A DNA stretch of 64,000 bases, from positions 1 to 64,000 of the forward strand of contig CANRFZ010000012.1 of the NCBI GenBank assembly GCA_947630025.1, written 5' to 3'. Below, one piece after another: positions 1 to 9,131 of the stretch (its first letter is position 1; every line of letters starts with the position of its first letter). Source of the DNA: an uncultured Lachnospiraceae bacterium (lineage in GTDB: Bacteria; Bacillota; Clostridia; Lachnospirales; Lachnospiraceae). The translations under genes were made by a program, and so were the position numbers. Below the pieces are notes generated by a model. The model was not told the origin of the DNA and made no database searches. It saw nothing but the letters and a program-made list of their open reading frames with translations.

Positions 1-24
1 CGGAAAAACCACACACATACAAGG

Positions 25-52
25 AAATGGAGCCGAAAAAAGGGCTCCATTT
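25..52 (+). terminator. possible terminator hairpin AAATGGAGCC...GGGCTCCATTT
   Basis: Inverted repeat seen in sequence; only a weak T-tract. Confidence 0.4.
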
Positions 53-78
53 CGCATATACAAGTGGCAAACTCGGGA

Positions 79-160
79 TGTATCACATAGGAGTGGAAAG
101 TTCAAAAAAAATAAGATGAAAAAGAATGCTTAATTGAAGTTAATATCTACAATCATATAT
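79..160 (+). repeat. ~80-bp imperfect direct repeat, copy 1
   Basis: tgtatcacataggagtggaaagttcaaaaa...cttaattgaagttaatatctacaa matches 3770-3855 with few differences. Confidence 0.8.
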
Positions 161-254
161 GGTGAATGCTTTTGACAAAAGTATTGGATATAAAATAGGA
201 TATGTGCTAATATATCTATATAGTTTAACTTTAGTAATTTAAGTGGGTGATGTT

Positions 255-416
255 ATGGAATTACATGAAAAAATTGGGCTTGATAAAGTGAAGCCGGAAA
301 ACGATCTGTTTCACGAACTTGATAAAGGCATAGACGCTATGGAAAGCGGACATACCATGCCGCATGATGAGGCTATGCAAATGATACGGGAGAAATTAAA
401 GGAGTATGCAGTATAA
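255..416 (+). CDS. small antitoxin-like protein (53 aa) of a type II TA pair
   Basis: MELHEKIGLDKVKPENDLFHELDKGIDAMESGHTMPHDEAMQMIREKLKEYAV; stop overlaps start of a RelE/ParE-like toxin ORF. Confidence 0.65.
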   Translation: MELHEKIGLDKVKPENDLFHELDKGIDAMESGHTMPHDEAMQMIREKLKEYAV

Positions 417-746
417 CGTAATACAAACGATAGAAGCGGCTGATGATGTTGTAAACTTTGCAATCTATATGATAAAGGAGTTGAAAAATCATAAAGCCGC
501 TATTGATTTTTTGAGTCGATACGATGAAGAAGTGAAGAAACTTGGCTTTTTCCAACCGGATACAGAGGGATCGGCTTAGAATATCGTGGTTATGAAATCC
601 GCATAAAGCCGTTTGGAACGTATAATATATTTTTTACGATTGATTATGCAGAACAGGAAGTTATTGTTTTGCGGGTGCTAAAGGATAGACAAAATTGGAA
701 TGAAATTCTAAAATTGCAGGTTACATACCGCTTTGATGATATTTGA
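406..746 (+). pseudogene. RelE/ParE-family toxin, frameshifted
   Basis: MQYNVIQTIEAADDVVNFAIYMIKELKNHKAAIDFLSRYDEEVKKLGFF then frame change at a T5 run (547-551), continuing GYRGIGLEYRGYEIRIKPFGTYNIFFTIDYAEQEVIVLRVLKDRQNWNEILKLQ. Confidence 0.75.
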
Positions 747-756
747 CATATAAAAT

Positions 757-1000
757 GTGGATTCTTTCGACTGGCAAGATTACGGCGTGGATTCCATTAT
801 CAAGACGGTGACGGAGCACAAGCATCTGGAAGACGGCAGGCAGTATCCTTTGCCACAACGGAGCCAAGTACACGGCGGAGGCGCTGGATGAGCTGATCAC
901 GGCGCTGCAGGAAAAGGGGTATCAGATCGTGCCGATTTCGGAGCTGATCTACCGGGACAATTATCATTTGGATCATGAGGGAAGGCAGATCAGGAATTAG
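757..1000 (+). pseudogene. 3' remnant of a polysaccharide deacetylase gene
   Basis: DSFDWQDYGVDSIIKTVTEHKHLEDG / frameshift / LCHNGAKYTAEALDELITALQEKGYQIVPISELIYRDNYHLDHEGRQIRN*. Confidence 0.7.
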
Positions 1001-1258
1001 GGCGAAATATGTCCTATGAGAGCGTGCGGCAGATTCGGCGTCGAGCACAGGAAAGCGGTCTGCATGACAATGGTTGAACGCATTGATTTAGTAGAAAGCG
1101 GGGATATGAAGTAGAGTGAAGTATGACTCATAGAGACGTAGAAATACCTAGGCGTGATACCTAGGTATTTTTGCACGGTATTCATAGATAGGACATATAC
1201 CTATAATTAATGAGAAACAAAATTTGTGTTCCCGTCGGGGCATATATTACGGAACATT

Positions 1259-2950
1259 TTATTTGAGTTTTTCCTCCAGTACTCGATAGTTGATCTTTCC
1301 ACTTGACAAAAGCGGCATTTTTTCTATTATCACATATCCCACTGGGCGATTATATGGCTCTAATCGTTCGGCAATATGCTCTTTTATTGTTTCTACTGGG
1401 TTTTTACAATCTTTTTTTAATTCTATAAATGCAATTGCTTTATTAATTAACTTACTATCTTCAACTACAACGATTGCCGCACGATTTACAATAGGGCAAT
1501 TATCAATTTCACCCTCAATATAATCTGGATACATCTTAAATATCATATTGCTTTCAAAATCAAACACTTGATAAATTCTTTTCAGTCTGCCTACTACATA
1601 GATATACCCTTCCTGATCAATATAACCTACATCGCCAGTATGTAACCAACGTACCCCATCTGAATCGACATCTATGACTTTGTCCGTTTCGTTTTTGTTA
1701 TTTCGATATTCCAACATCATGCTTGGACTGCTGATTAGTATTTCTCCGGTTTTACAGTATGTAAGTTCTTTTTGTGTCTCAATATCCACTATTTTTGCAG
1801 ATGCGTGACTTAGGGGAATCCCTATACTATTTATATTCTCTATGCCTTTTTGCTCGGTAATTACGGAAGAACTTAGTTCTGTCATCCCATATCCTGTAAT
1901 CAGCTTTATTTTGGCACCGTGTTCCGTAAGATAATGGTTTATTTGGTTGCGTTCTTCCGGAGAAATGCTTTCTCCTCCAATGGCAAAATTTTTTAAGTTT
2001 GACAAATCCATATTTTGTGTTAGCGGACTTGCGGCAATTGCTTTAACGTGAGCAACTCCGGCCATAAAATTATTGGGATTATAAGCGGCAAACATCGCAA
2101 CAACTTTTTGCGGATCGGCATCCAGACCAATAATAGAACGTAACCCCAAACATAACGGCGTATGCATTTGTAACGTAAATCCCACTGCGAGATGCGGCGG
2201 TACGATTTCTAGGAAAGTTTCACCTCGTATGAAATCCAAATTTGCAATATTATATTGCCAAACAACACTATTAATATTTTTATTTGTTAATACGACTTTT
2301 TTAGCAATTGCAGTAGTGCCTGAAGTCTGCACAATAACCGCCGGTTCATTTTCGGAGAAGTGATATGTACTGTTGGCAATCTGTTGGTTTTCTGATAAAC
2401 CTATAAATGCTTCAAATGTCAGATATTTGTCTACAGATAAATTGAAGCTAGGCATAGACTGAATATTAGTTCTTAATATGATTACTTTTTTTAATAACAC
2501 ATTGTTCAATGTTTGAGCATATGCTTCGTAAAATATATCTAAAACCAAAATTATTTTTGTATTGGTTTCTTGTAATGATTGCTCTAGTAATTGATTGGTT
2601 TGGGTAATGGGTTCCATAGAAACAATCGCCCCAATTTTATTAAGCGCATAAACACTAGCTATTGTTTCTGGAGTGCATAAAGATAAAACGGAAACAATAT
2701 CCCCTTGTTTAACGTCCAACAATCGAAACGAATTAGCTGCGCCTTCGATCATTTGAAATAATTGTTGATAGGATATTGTTTTGCCAAAGTACATAATCGC
2801 TATATCATCAGTATAATCTTTATTACACGATAGCAGATATTCATATATTGACGCTTCGGGTATAGCTGATGTAATAGCTTCTTCTGTATAGTATTTCAGC
2901 CACGGTTTGTCTATCGACGGGTAACCCGTCATATTTTTTGCTTTACTCAT
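1259..2950 (-). CDS. AMP-dependent acyl-CoA synthetase/ligase (adenylate-forming enzyme)
   Basis: ORF 568 aa; VIVQTSGTTAIAKKVVLTNKN, TGYGMTELSS, WLHTGDVGYID, GRLKR and SSGKINYR motifs; start at MSKAKN preferred because of GGAGG upstream. Confidence 0.88.
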   Translation of the reverse strand: MSKAKNMTGYPSIDKPWLKYYTEEAITSAIPEASIYEYLLSCNKDYTDDIAIMYFGKTISYQQLFQMIEGAANSFRLLDVKQGDIVSVLSLCTPETIASVYALNKIGAIVSMEPITQTNQLLEQSLQETNTKIILVLDIFYEAYAQTLNNVLLKKVIILRTNIQSMPSFNLSVDKYLTFEAFIGLSENQQIANSTYHFSENEPAVIVQTSGTTAIAKKVVLTNKNINSVVWQYNIANLDFIRGETFLEIVPPHLAVGFTLQMHTPLCLGLRSIIGLDADPQKVVAMFAAYNPNNFMAGVAHVKAIAASPLTQNMDLSNLKNFAIGGESISPEERNQINHYLTEHGAKIKLITGYGMTELSSSVITEQKGIENINSIGIPLSHASAKIVDIETQKELTYCKTGEILISSPSMMLEYRNNKNETDKVIDVDSDGVRWLHTGDVGYIDQEGYIYVVGRLKRIYQVFDFESNMIFKMYPDYIEGEIDNCPIVNRAAIVVVEDSKLINKAIAFIELKKDCKNPVETIKEHIAERLEPYNRPVGYVIIEKMPLLSSGKINYRVLEEKLK

Positions 2951-2973
2951 TGTATTTACCTCCAAAAAAATTT

Positions 2974-3005
2974 AACTATATAGATATAAAATAGCCTATA
3001 TAGTT
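2974..3005. promoter_or_regulatory. inverted repeat AACTATATA-N14-TATATAGTT, candidate operator
   Basis: Perfect 9-bp arms in the divergent intergenic region between the ligase and the XRE regulator. Confidence 0.55.
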
Positions 3006-3070
3006 CATAGAATTATAGCATAATAGCCCATACAATTCAAGTAAAATTAAACTGAAAGGGCGAATGAGAA

Positions 3071-3403
3071 GTGGATTATTATGCAATCGGACAAAAAATA
3101 CGAAAAATAAGGAAAGCAAGGGGACTGTCACAAGAGGACTTAGCGGAGAAAGTCGGCATATCTATTACTCACATGAGTCATATCGAAACCGGAAATACAA
3201 AAATGAGTTTGCCAACTTTTGTAGAAATCGCATCGGCGTTAGAAGTACGAACTGATGAAATTCTTTATGAAGACAGTGCGGGAAGCCGCAGCGCTTCCGT
3301 TGCCTATATCGCAGAGCTGCTTGATAACTGCACTACTCAGCAAGTGCGCATTATCGAAGATATTGTCAAGGCGGCAAAAGAATCCTTAAAGAAAAATATG
3401 TAA
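3071..3403 (+). CDS. XRE-family helix-turn-helix transcriptional regulator
   Basis: IGQKIRKIRKARGLSQEDLAEKVGISITHMSHIETGNTKMSLPTFVEIASALEV. Confidence 0.9.
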   Translation: MDYYAIGQKIRKIRKARGLSQEDLAEKVGISITHMSHIETGNTKMSLPTFVEIASALEVRTDEILYEDSAGSRSASVAYIAELLDNCTTQQVRIIEDIVKAAKESLKKNM

Positions 3404-3495
3404 CGGGAGAAAAATTTTTTTTCAATAATAAGGCTGTTCTACATATATTATTTTGCCATTGAATGGTGCAGAAATATGTGATATATTGTCTATAT

Positions 3496-3759
3496 GGGAA
3501 AGTCATAGAGCCAAAGGCGGCTTTACCCCTCTGATTTTTCGGAGGGTTTGAGTAGCCCTCCAGACGAAAGAAAGGAGGGCGATTACAATGGTTACATATG
3601 CGGATTTATTCCAACTACTGTTACTGATTGTCGCCCTTGTCGGTCTGGTATACCAGATCTGCAAAGGAAAGAGATAGCCGCCACTACTCGCAATAGTGAC
3701 GGCTTGATGTAAGTTAAGCTAACTATGGGGTAGAGCCGCTTCTATGACTTTCCCTTTTT
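3496..3759 (+). ncRNA. structured type I toxin transcript with pairing 5' and 3' ends
   Basis: GGGAAAGTCATAG (3496-3508) is the exact reverse complement of CTATGACTTTCCC (3742-3754), followed by TTTTT; further inner complementarity AAGGCGGCTTTACCCC / GGGGTAGAGCCGCTT. Confidence 0.6.
3588..3677 (+). CDS. putative holin-like toxin (29 aa hydrophobic peptide)
   Basis: MVTYADLFQLLLLIVALVGLVYQICKGKR with GGAGGG RBS; matches the known Firmicutes holin-like/type I toxin pattern. Confidence 0.8.
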   Translation: MVTYADLFQLLLLIVALVGLVYQICKGKR

Positions 3760-3769
3760 GTAATCTAAA

Positions 3770-3855
3770 TGTATCACATAGGAATGGAAAATTCAACAAA
3801 AAAATTAAGATGAAAAAAGACTGCTTAATTGAAGTTAATATCTACAAGCATATAA
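3770..3855 (+). repeat. ~80-bp imperfect direct repeat, copy 2
   Basis: Matches 79-160. Confidence 0.8.
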
Positions 3856-3982
3856 TGATATAATATTTGTATCACACAATTCAGACGGAGCGATTTGATT
3901 TTTTATTCGTTGTTCAGGAGCCGATGGTTTATGTCCGAAGCACCATACAACACTCTTGCGACAATAACCAGATTTTTTCATA

Positions 3983-4294
3983 TCAGTGTTCTTTCCTGAA
4001 TTTTGCAAATGCTGATGCGGCGTTCTGCACTTTGCCGGCGGATATGTCATCATAACCTGTCTGTAATGCGGTGTGCAGTCCCTCGGCACTCATAAGATCG
4101 GCGTTGATAGAGTGTGGCGCTTTGGGGAGAGCCACATTAAAAGGTATGCCGCCGGTCAGAGAAATCTGGTTCAGATACATATCAATAGCAGTTGACATGG
4201 GAATTCCCAGTTGTGCCAATACGTCCTCTGCTTTCTGCTTGACGATAGGATTTACTCTCAAATTTAAGGTTGCGGTTTTTTCCATGTTCATCAT
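3983..4294 (-). CDS. RelB/DinJ-family antitoxin, apparently orphan
   Basis: MEKTATLNLRVNPIVKQKAEDVLAQLGIPMSTAIDMYLNQISLTGGIPFNVALP. Confidence 0.85.
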   Translation of the reverse strand: MMNMEKTATLNLRVNPIVKQKAEDVLAQLGIPMSTAIDMYLNQISLTGGIPFNVALPKAPHSINADLMSAEGLHTALQTGYDDISAGKVQNAASAFAKFRKEH

Positions 4295-4440
4295 CTCCTA
4301 CACATAATTGTAACGCCGTTGTCGTTACTTATCAATATATTTTGTGAACATATTTTGGAAATAATACTATGTTTCATTAACCTTAAATCATATGTAGCAA
4401 AATGCGGGTGTGTATGATACACAAAACATGATATTTCGTT

Positions 4441-4490
4441 TGAGACGGCAGGCATCATCCTCTGCCACAACGGAGCCAAGTGCATAGCGG
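4441..4490 (+). pseudogene. short second polysaccharide deacetylase remnant
   Basis: gagacggcaggcatcatcctctgccacaacggagccaag (TAGIILCHNGAK) resembles 828-880. Confidence 0.6.
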
Positions 4491-4511
4491 CACCTGCGCT
4501 GCCCCATAAAC

Positions 4512-5507
4512 TCAGCGTTTCCGAGGGCGCATCAGGAAGCCGCACAGATAATAGGAACAGAGCGATATGCCAATAGAGGCGCCAAAGAACACGAGCAGCG
4601 ACTGTGCCAGATTCCAGGCATCCAGGCAGCCGTAACAGACAAGGACGTTGAGCACAATCCAGTGATATAAAAAGAGGTGGTAAGTCAGGTCGGGTTTGAT
4701 ATGGATCTCGCCCAGCTTGTAGGCCAGCCCGACAGTGATCACGGGGAGGCAGATCCCGGTGACGATATCTGCATAATAGCCGATGACCTGTATGGGGCTG
4801 AGCCGGTAGAGCGTGTAGAGGACGAGGAGCGGCAGGACATATCTGCGGGAAAGAACGAGAAACCGATCCCGGTAAATATACAGAAATACGCCGATATAGA
4901 ACCAGAGCGCGTAGGGCAGAAAAAGCCGCTCGATCATCTTAGCGGTGAGATAGCCGCAATCCTGCAGATAAAAGGCACAGAGGTTGCAGCCTGCCAGCAG
5001 AAGGCCGAAAATGCACCAGCCGCGGAGCGACAGTTTTTTTACCAGTCGGTAGGTGAACGCCAGCACGACATATAACTGTATCTGCGTAAAAACAGTCCAG
5101 AGGGCGCCGTTGATGCTCCCGGTGGCAAAGTGTTTGAGCGACGCGGGAGTATTGGCGATTCCGATAATCTGCGTGCCTGCCCAGAGGAGCATCTCGCGGT
5201 TGAAAATATCCTGTCCCAGACAGTATAAAACGATCAGGTTGACAATCGTGCACAACCATAGCGCGGGATAGATGCGCAGGATTCTTTTGCGGAAAAATTC
5301 TTTGACGGAAGCGCTGTTTTCATAAGAGGCCGCAATCAGAAAGCCGCTTAAGGAAAACAGGATGACAACGCCGGGAAACAGGCGGACGAGCCCGCGGTAC
5401 CCTAGGTGCATACCGGGGCGGTTTTGATAAAAAAAGGCGTTAAAATGTAGCGTCATAACCTGTATGACGGAAAAAAGTCTTAAAACATCGAAAGCATTTC
5501 TTTTCAT
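4512..5507 (-). CDS. acyltransferase family 3 membrane protein
   Basis: MKRNAFDVLRLFSVIQVMTLHFNAFF...GVVILFSLSGFLIAASY...FFRKRILRIYPALW. Confidence 0.87.
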   Translation of the reverse strand: MKRNAFDVLRLFSVIQVMTLHFNAFFYQNRPGMHLGYRGLVRLFPGVVILFSLSGFLIAASYENSASVKEFFRKRILRIYPALWLCTIVNLIVLYCLGQDIFNREMLLWAGTQIIGIANTPASLKHFATGSINGALWTVFTQIQLYVVLAFTYRLVKKLSLRGWCIFGLLLAGCNLCAFYLQDCGYLTAKMIERLFLPYALWFYIGVFLYIYRDRFLVLSRRYVLPLLVLYTLYRLSPIQVIGYYADIVTGICLPVITVGLAYKLGEIHIKPDLTYHLFLYHWIVLNVLVCYGCLDAWNLAQSLLVFFGASIGISLCSYYLCGFLMRPRKR

Positions 5508-5700
5508 CCCGAAGCGCAATCCTTTCCTATCCAAGCAGATACAGTATAATCTATTTTGCCCATAAAAACAATCCGAACCCTGCCAAGCAAAATATATTGC
5601 CCCTGAAACGGAATATGTGCTAACATATTGATATCATCCTATTTGTAATGATATCGCGTCATGATATCTATTCTATCTAAAGAAGCGGAAGGAGCGGCAG

Positions 5701-6525
5701 ATGAAAAAACTGGGTTTTATCGGTATGGGAAATATGGCGCAGGCATTGGTGCGGGGCTTTCTGGCATCGGGGCAGATCGCGGCGGCGGATGTCTATGCGT
5801 ATGCGCCGCATCAGGAGAAGCTGCGGGAAAATGCGGCCCAAATCGGGTTTCAGCCGTGCGCTGATCCGGAGGAACTGGCGGACGCTGCGGATACGCTGAT
5901 TATGGCGTGCAAGCCGTATCAGATCGAAGATGTCCTGCGGAGGCTGGGGGCACGCCTGAACGGAAAGGCGCTGATCTCCGTCGCGGCGGGCTGGGGTTAT
6001 GCCAGATACAGGGAGCATCTGGACGACTCCGTGCGGGTGCAGTTCGTCATGCCGAACACACCGGCTATGGCGGGAGAGGGCGTTATGCTTTTTGAGACAT
6101 CGCATTCCCTCCTGCCGGCAGAGCGGGAAGAAATCATGCAGTTGTTTGGCTCGGTGGGGATTGTGGAGGAGATGCCGGATCATCTGATGGAGATCGGCAG
6201 CGCGGTGACGGGCTGTGGCCCGGCTTTTGTCGATCTGATGATGGAGGCGTATGCAGACGCGGCGGTGAAGTACGGCATTCCCAGACAGACGGCGTACAGG
6301 CTGGTGTCCCAGACGGTGCTCGGCGCGGCGAAGCTGCAGGCGCAGACGGGAGAGCACCCCGGCATTTTGAAGGACAATGTCTGTTCGCCGGGCGGTTCGA
6401 CGATCCGCGGCGTGGCACAATTGGAAAAGTGCGGTTTCCGGGATGCCTGTATTTCCTCCATCGATGCGATTATGTCATGGAAAGGCGCGGCTCCCGGGAC
6501 GCCGGCATCTCCTTCGCCGACGTAA
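5701..6525 (+). CDS. proC: pyrroline-5-carboxylate reductase
   Basis: MKKLGFIGMGNMAQALVRGFL...FVMPNTPAMAGEG...DNVCSPGGSTIRGV. Confidence 0.93.
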   Translation: MKKLGFIGMGNMAQALVRGFLASGQIAAADVYAYAPHQEKLRENAAQIGFQPCADPEELADAADTLIMACKPYQIEDVLRRLGARLNGKALISVAAGWGYARYREHLDDSVRVQFVMPNTPAMAGEGVMLFETSHSLLPAEREEIMQLFGSVGIVEEMPDHLMEIGSAVTGCGPAFVDLMMEAYADAAVKYGIPRQTAYRLVSQTVLGAAKLQAQTGEHPGILKDNVCSPGGSTIRGVAQLEKCGFRDACISSIDAIMSWKGAAPGTPASPSPT

Positions 6526-6617
6526 TTATGACATAAGTGTCAGGCGCGTGCGGAATACCGTCACGGCAATACCTTTGCCGCATAGGATAGGATAAGGTGT
6601 TACGACGGAGTATTGCC

Positions 6618-7502
6618 ATGAGACAGTGTATTACCAAATGTGAGGAGATTCCCGCGCCGTTTCCGCCCCAGCATCAGGATGTGCAGCCGGGCTTGGAATA
6701 TGTGATGGTGCCGGGGCCGGTGTCGGAATGCGGCAGGGAGAAGATGAAGCTGGCGGGCCGGGCGGCGCTGATTACCGGCGGCGATAGCGGGATCGGCAGG
6801 GCGGTGGCCTACGCTTTTGCCAGAGAGGGCGCGCACGTAGCCGTAGCGTATCTGAATGAGGAGAAGGACGCGCGCTGCACGGCGGAGCATATCGAGCAGA
6901 GCGGCAGGAAATGTTATTTGTTCCAAGGGGATCTGCGGGATCGGGAAACTGTCCGGCGGTGTGTCGCGGAGACGGCGGCCTGTTTCGGTGGACTGGATAT
7001 TCTGGTGAACAACCATGCGGTGCAGTATCTTGCGGGAAGTATTATGGATATCAGTCCCGAACAGTTGGAAAATACGTTTCGGACGAATGTATTTTCCTAT
7101 TTTTATCTGATTCAGGAGGCGCTGCCCTATATGAGCGAGGGCGCGAGCATCATCAACACGACGTCGGTCACTGCCTATGCGGGCAACCGTGATCTGATCG
7201 ACTACAGCGCCGCCAAAGGCGCTATCGTGTCGCTGACGCGCTCCCTTGCGCTATCGCTGGTGGGCAAGGGAATACGTGTCAACGCGGTGGCCCCGGGGCC
7301 GATCTGGACGCCGTTTATTCCCGCCAGCTACCCAGCGGAGGCGGTCAGGACATTCGGCAGCGGAACGGCACAGGTGCCGATGATGCGGGCGGGGCAGCCG
7401 GGCGAAGTGGCGCCGTGCTACGTTTTTCTGGCTTCGGACGACGCCAGCTATATGACCGGGCAGGTATTGCATCCCAACGGCGGCACTATCGTGGGCGCGT
7501 AG
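6618..7502 (+). CDS. SDR-family oxidoreductase
   Basis: LAGRAALITGGDSGIGRAVAYAFAREGAHVAVAYLNE...YSAAKGAIVSLTRSLA...QVLHPNGGTIVGA. Confidence 0.9.
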   Translation: MRQCITKCEEIPAPFPPQHQDVQPGLEYVMVPGPVSECGREKMKLAGRAALITGGDSGIGRAVAYAFAREGAHVAVAYLNEEKDARCTAEHIEQSGRKCYLFQGDLRDRETVRRCVAETAACFGGLDILVNNHAVQYLAGSIMDISPEQLENTFRTNVFSYFYLIQEALPYMSEGASIINTTSVTAYAGNRDLIDYSAAKGAIVSLTRSLALSLVGKGIRVNAVAPGPIWTPFIPASYPAEAVRTFGSGTAQVPMMRAGQPGEVAPCYVFLASDDASYMTGQVLHPNGGTIVGA

Positions 7503-7620
7503 GCCGACGGGATACACGGGAGCTCTCCGCTAATCGAACTGCCGCCGTCCGCCGATATATCATATAGGCAGGCGGTATGCGGCAGGCATATCATTAAATA
7601 ACGAACGTTATCACACGGAG

Positions 7621-8238
7621 GTGAAGCGCATGAAGATCGGAGAGGCACAACAGTTATACCGGGAGCAGGTCAAGGCATATCAGGAGCAGAAGTCCCTGTT
7701 ATCCAAGCAGATGCAGGATATCAAATCCAGATTAAATTCTGCGTCGAGCGAACACGACAAGCAGCTATTCAGCGAGGAAGCCGCAGTTCTGGAGCTTTCC
7801 CTCGGAGAGCTCAACGACAAACAGAAGGAGTATCAGGATTACCTGAGCCAACTGACGGAGCAGTATGCCGCTTATTTCAATGCGGCGGCAGGCGAGCAGC
7901 AGGCTGACGCCTACAAAGAGTACGGCGAGGAGATGGGCAAGATCATGGAGGTGGCGCGCCGCATTATGAAGGGCGCGTCCGTTCCGCCGCAGGATGAAAA
8001 GAAGCTGATGGATTTTGACTATGAGCTCTATACGGCGGCCAAGAGCGTGGGCGAGATGGTGCGCCGGATGAAAAAGGAGAAAGAGCGGGAAGAATACGAT
8101 TCCCTCTGGGGCGACGAGGAAAAGAAAGAGTACGAGGACCCGGCGGAAATCGCCGAGAATGCGGAAGCGCAGGGCGAAGGCCCGGAGATCGTAAGCGTGG
8201 AGGACGCGCTGGCGGGCGTCTCCGTGCCGGAGGAATAA
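7621..8238 (+). CDS. coiled-coil hypothetical protein (205 aa)
   Basis: ORF with RBS; charged heptad-like sequence; no family recognised. Confidence 0.7.
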   Translation: MKRMKIGEAQQLYREQVKAYQEQKSLLSKQMQDIKSRLNSASSEHDKQLFSEEAAVLELSLGELNDKQKEYQDYLSQLTEQYAAYFNAAAGEQQADAYKEYGEEMGKIMEVARRIMKGASVPPQDEKKLMDFDYELYTAAKSVGEMVRRMKKEKEREEYDSLWGDEEKKEYEDPAEIAENAEAQGEGPEIVSVEDALAGVSVPEE

Positions 8239-8289
8239 GAACCGAGAAGATCTGTCATGTTTCCATGGATTTTTAAAGCCGTATATAGT

Positions 8290-8434
8290 AAGATGTAATA
8301 GTAAGAGTAATTAGGATAATGTAATTAGGATAATGTAATTAGGAAAATGTAATAGGAAAATGTAATAGGAAAATGTAATTAGGAAAATGTAATAGGAAGA
8401 TATCATTAGGAAGATATTATTAGGAAGATGTGTC
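8290..8434 (+). repeat. tandem repeat of 13-14-bp unit GGAAAATGTAAT(T)A
   Basis: Eight or more consecutive GGAWRATRTMATWA units in the intergenic region. Confidence 0.85.
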
Positions 8435-8456
8435 GGAGGGGTAAGGAGGAAGCGCG

Positions 8457-9131
8457 ATGAAAAATTATGTGATTGCGATCGGGCGCGGCTTCGGCAGCGG
8501 CGGCAAGGCGATCGGCACGAAGCTGGCGGAGGAGCTGGGCGTGCCCTGCTACGAGCGGCAGCTATTGGATATGGCGTCCGAATACAGCGGCATCAACAAA
8601 AAGCTATTCGCCGAAGTGGATGAGAAGCTGCGGGGCAGTTATCTGATGAAACATCTGATGAAGATTCCGTACACTTATGTGGTGGAGCCGCGGGACAAGG
8701 AATTTACCTCCGATATCAACCTGTTTAACATTCAGGCGGAAATCATCCGGGAGATGGCGAAGACGGAATCCTTTGTGGTGATCGGCAAATGCGCGGACTA
8801 TGTGCTGCGGGACCGGCCAAACGTGGTCAGCGTCTACGTGGAAGCGCCGGAAAAAGACTGTATAACAACTGTTATGGATAGAATGCAGGTGTCCGAGAGC
8901 AGGGCGAGAGAACTGGTGCACAAGACGGACAAGTATCGGGCGGACTACTATAAGTATTACACCCGCGGGAAAAACTGGAAAGATCCGTTAAATTATGATT
9001 TAATGCTAAACAGTTCCAAAATGGGCTGGGATAACTGCGTCAGACTGATTCGCGACTATCTGCAAATGAAACTCGAAAATATGCCGGAAACAGAGCGAAT
9101 AACAGATGTTATTGAAAAGAAAAACAGATGA
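8457..9131 (+). CDS. cytidylate kinase-like family protein
   Basis: MKNYVIAIGRGFGSGGKAIGTKLAEELGVPCYERQLLDMASEYSGI...RADYYKYYTRGKNWKDPLNYDLMLNSSKMG. Confidence 0.85.
   Translation: MKNYVIAIGRGFGSGGKAIGTKLAEELGVPCYERQLLDMASEYSGINKKLFAEVDEKLRGSYLMKHLMKIPYTYVVEPRDKEFTSDINLFNIQAEIIREMAKTESFVVIGKCADYVLRDRPNVVSVYVEAPEKDCITTVMDRMQVSESRARELVHKTDKYRADYYKYYTRGKNWKDPLNYDLMLNSSKMGWDNCVRLIRDYLQMKLENMPETERITDVIEKKNR

Noticed and set aside
3835-4089. 84-aa minus-strand ORF as the RelB partner toxin
   Set aside because: Sequence (KKSGYCRKSVVWCFGHKPSAPEQ...) does not resemble RelE/YafQ and its upstream part overlaps the antitoxin out of frame
8290-8434. Possible CRISPR or iteron array
   Set aside because: 13-14-bp contiguous units without spacers; no replication gene nearby, so recorded only as a tandem repeat
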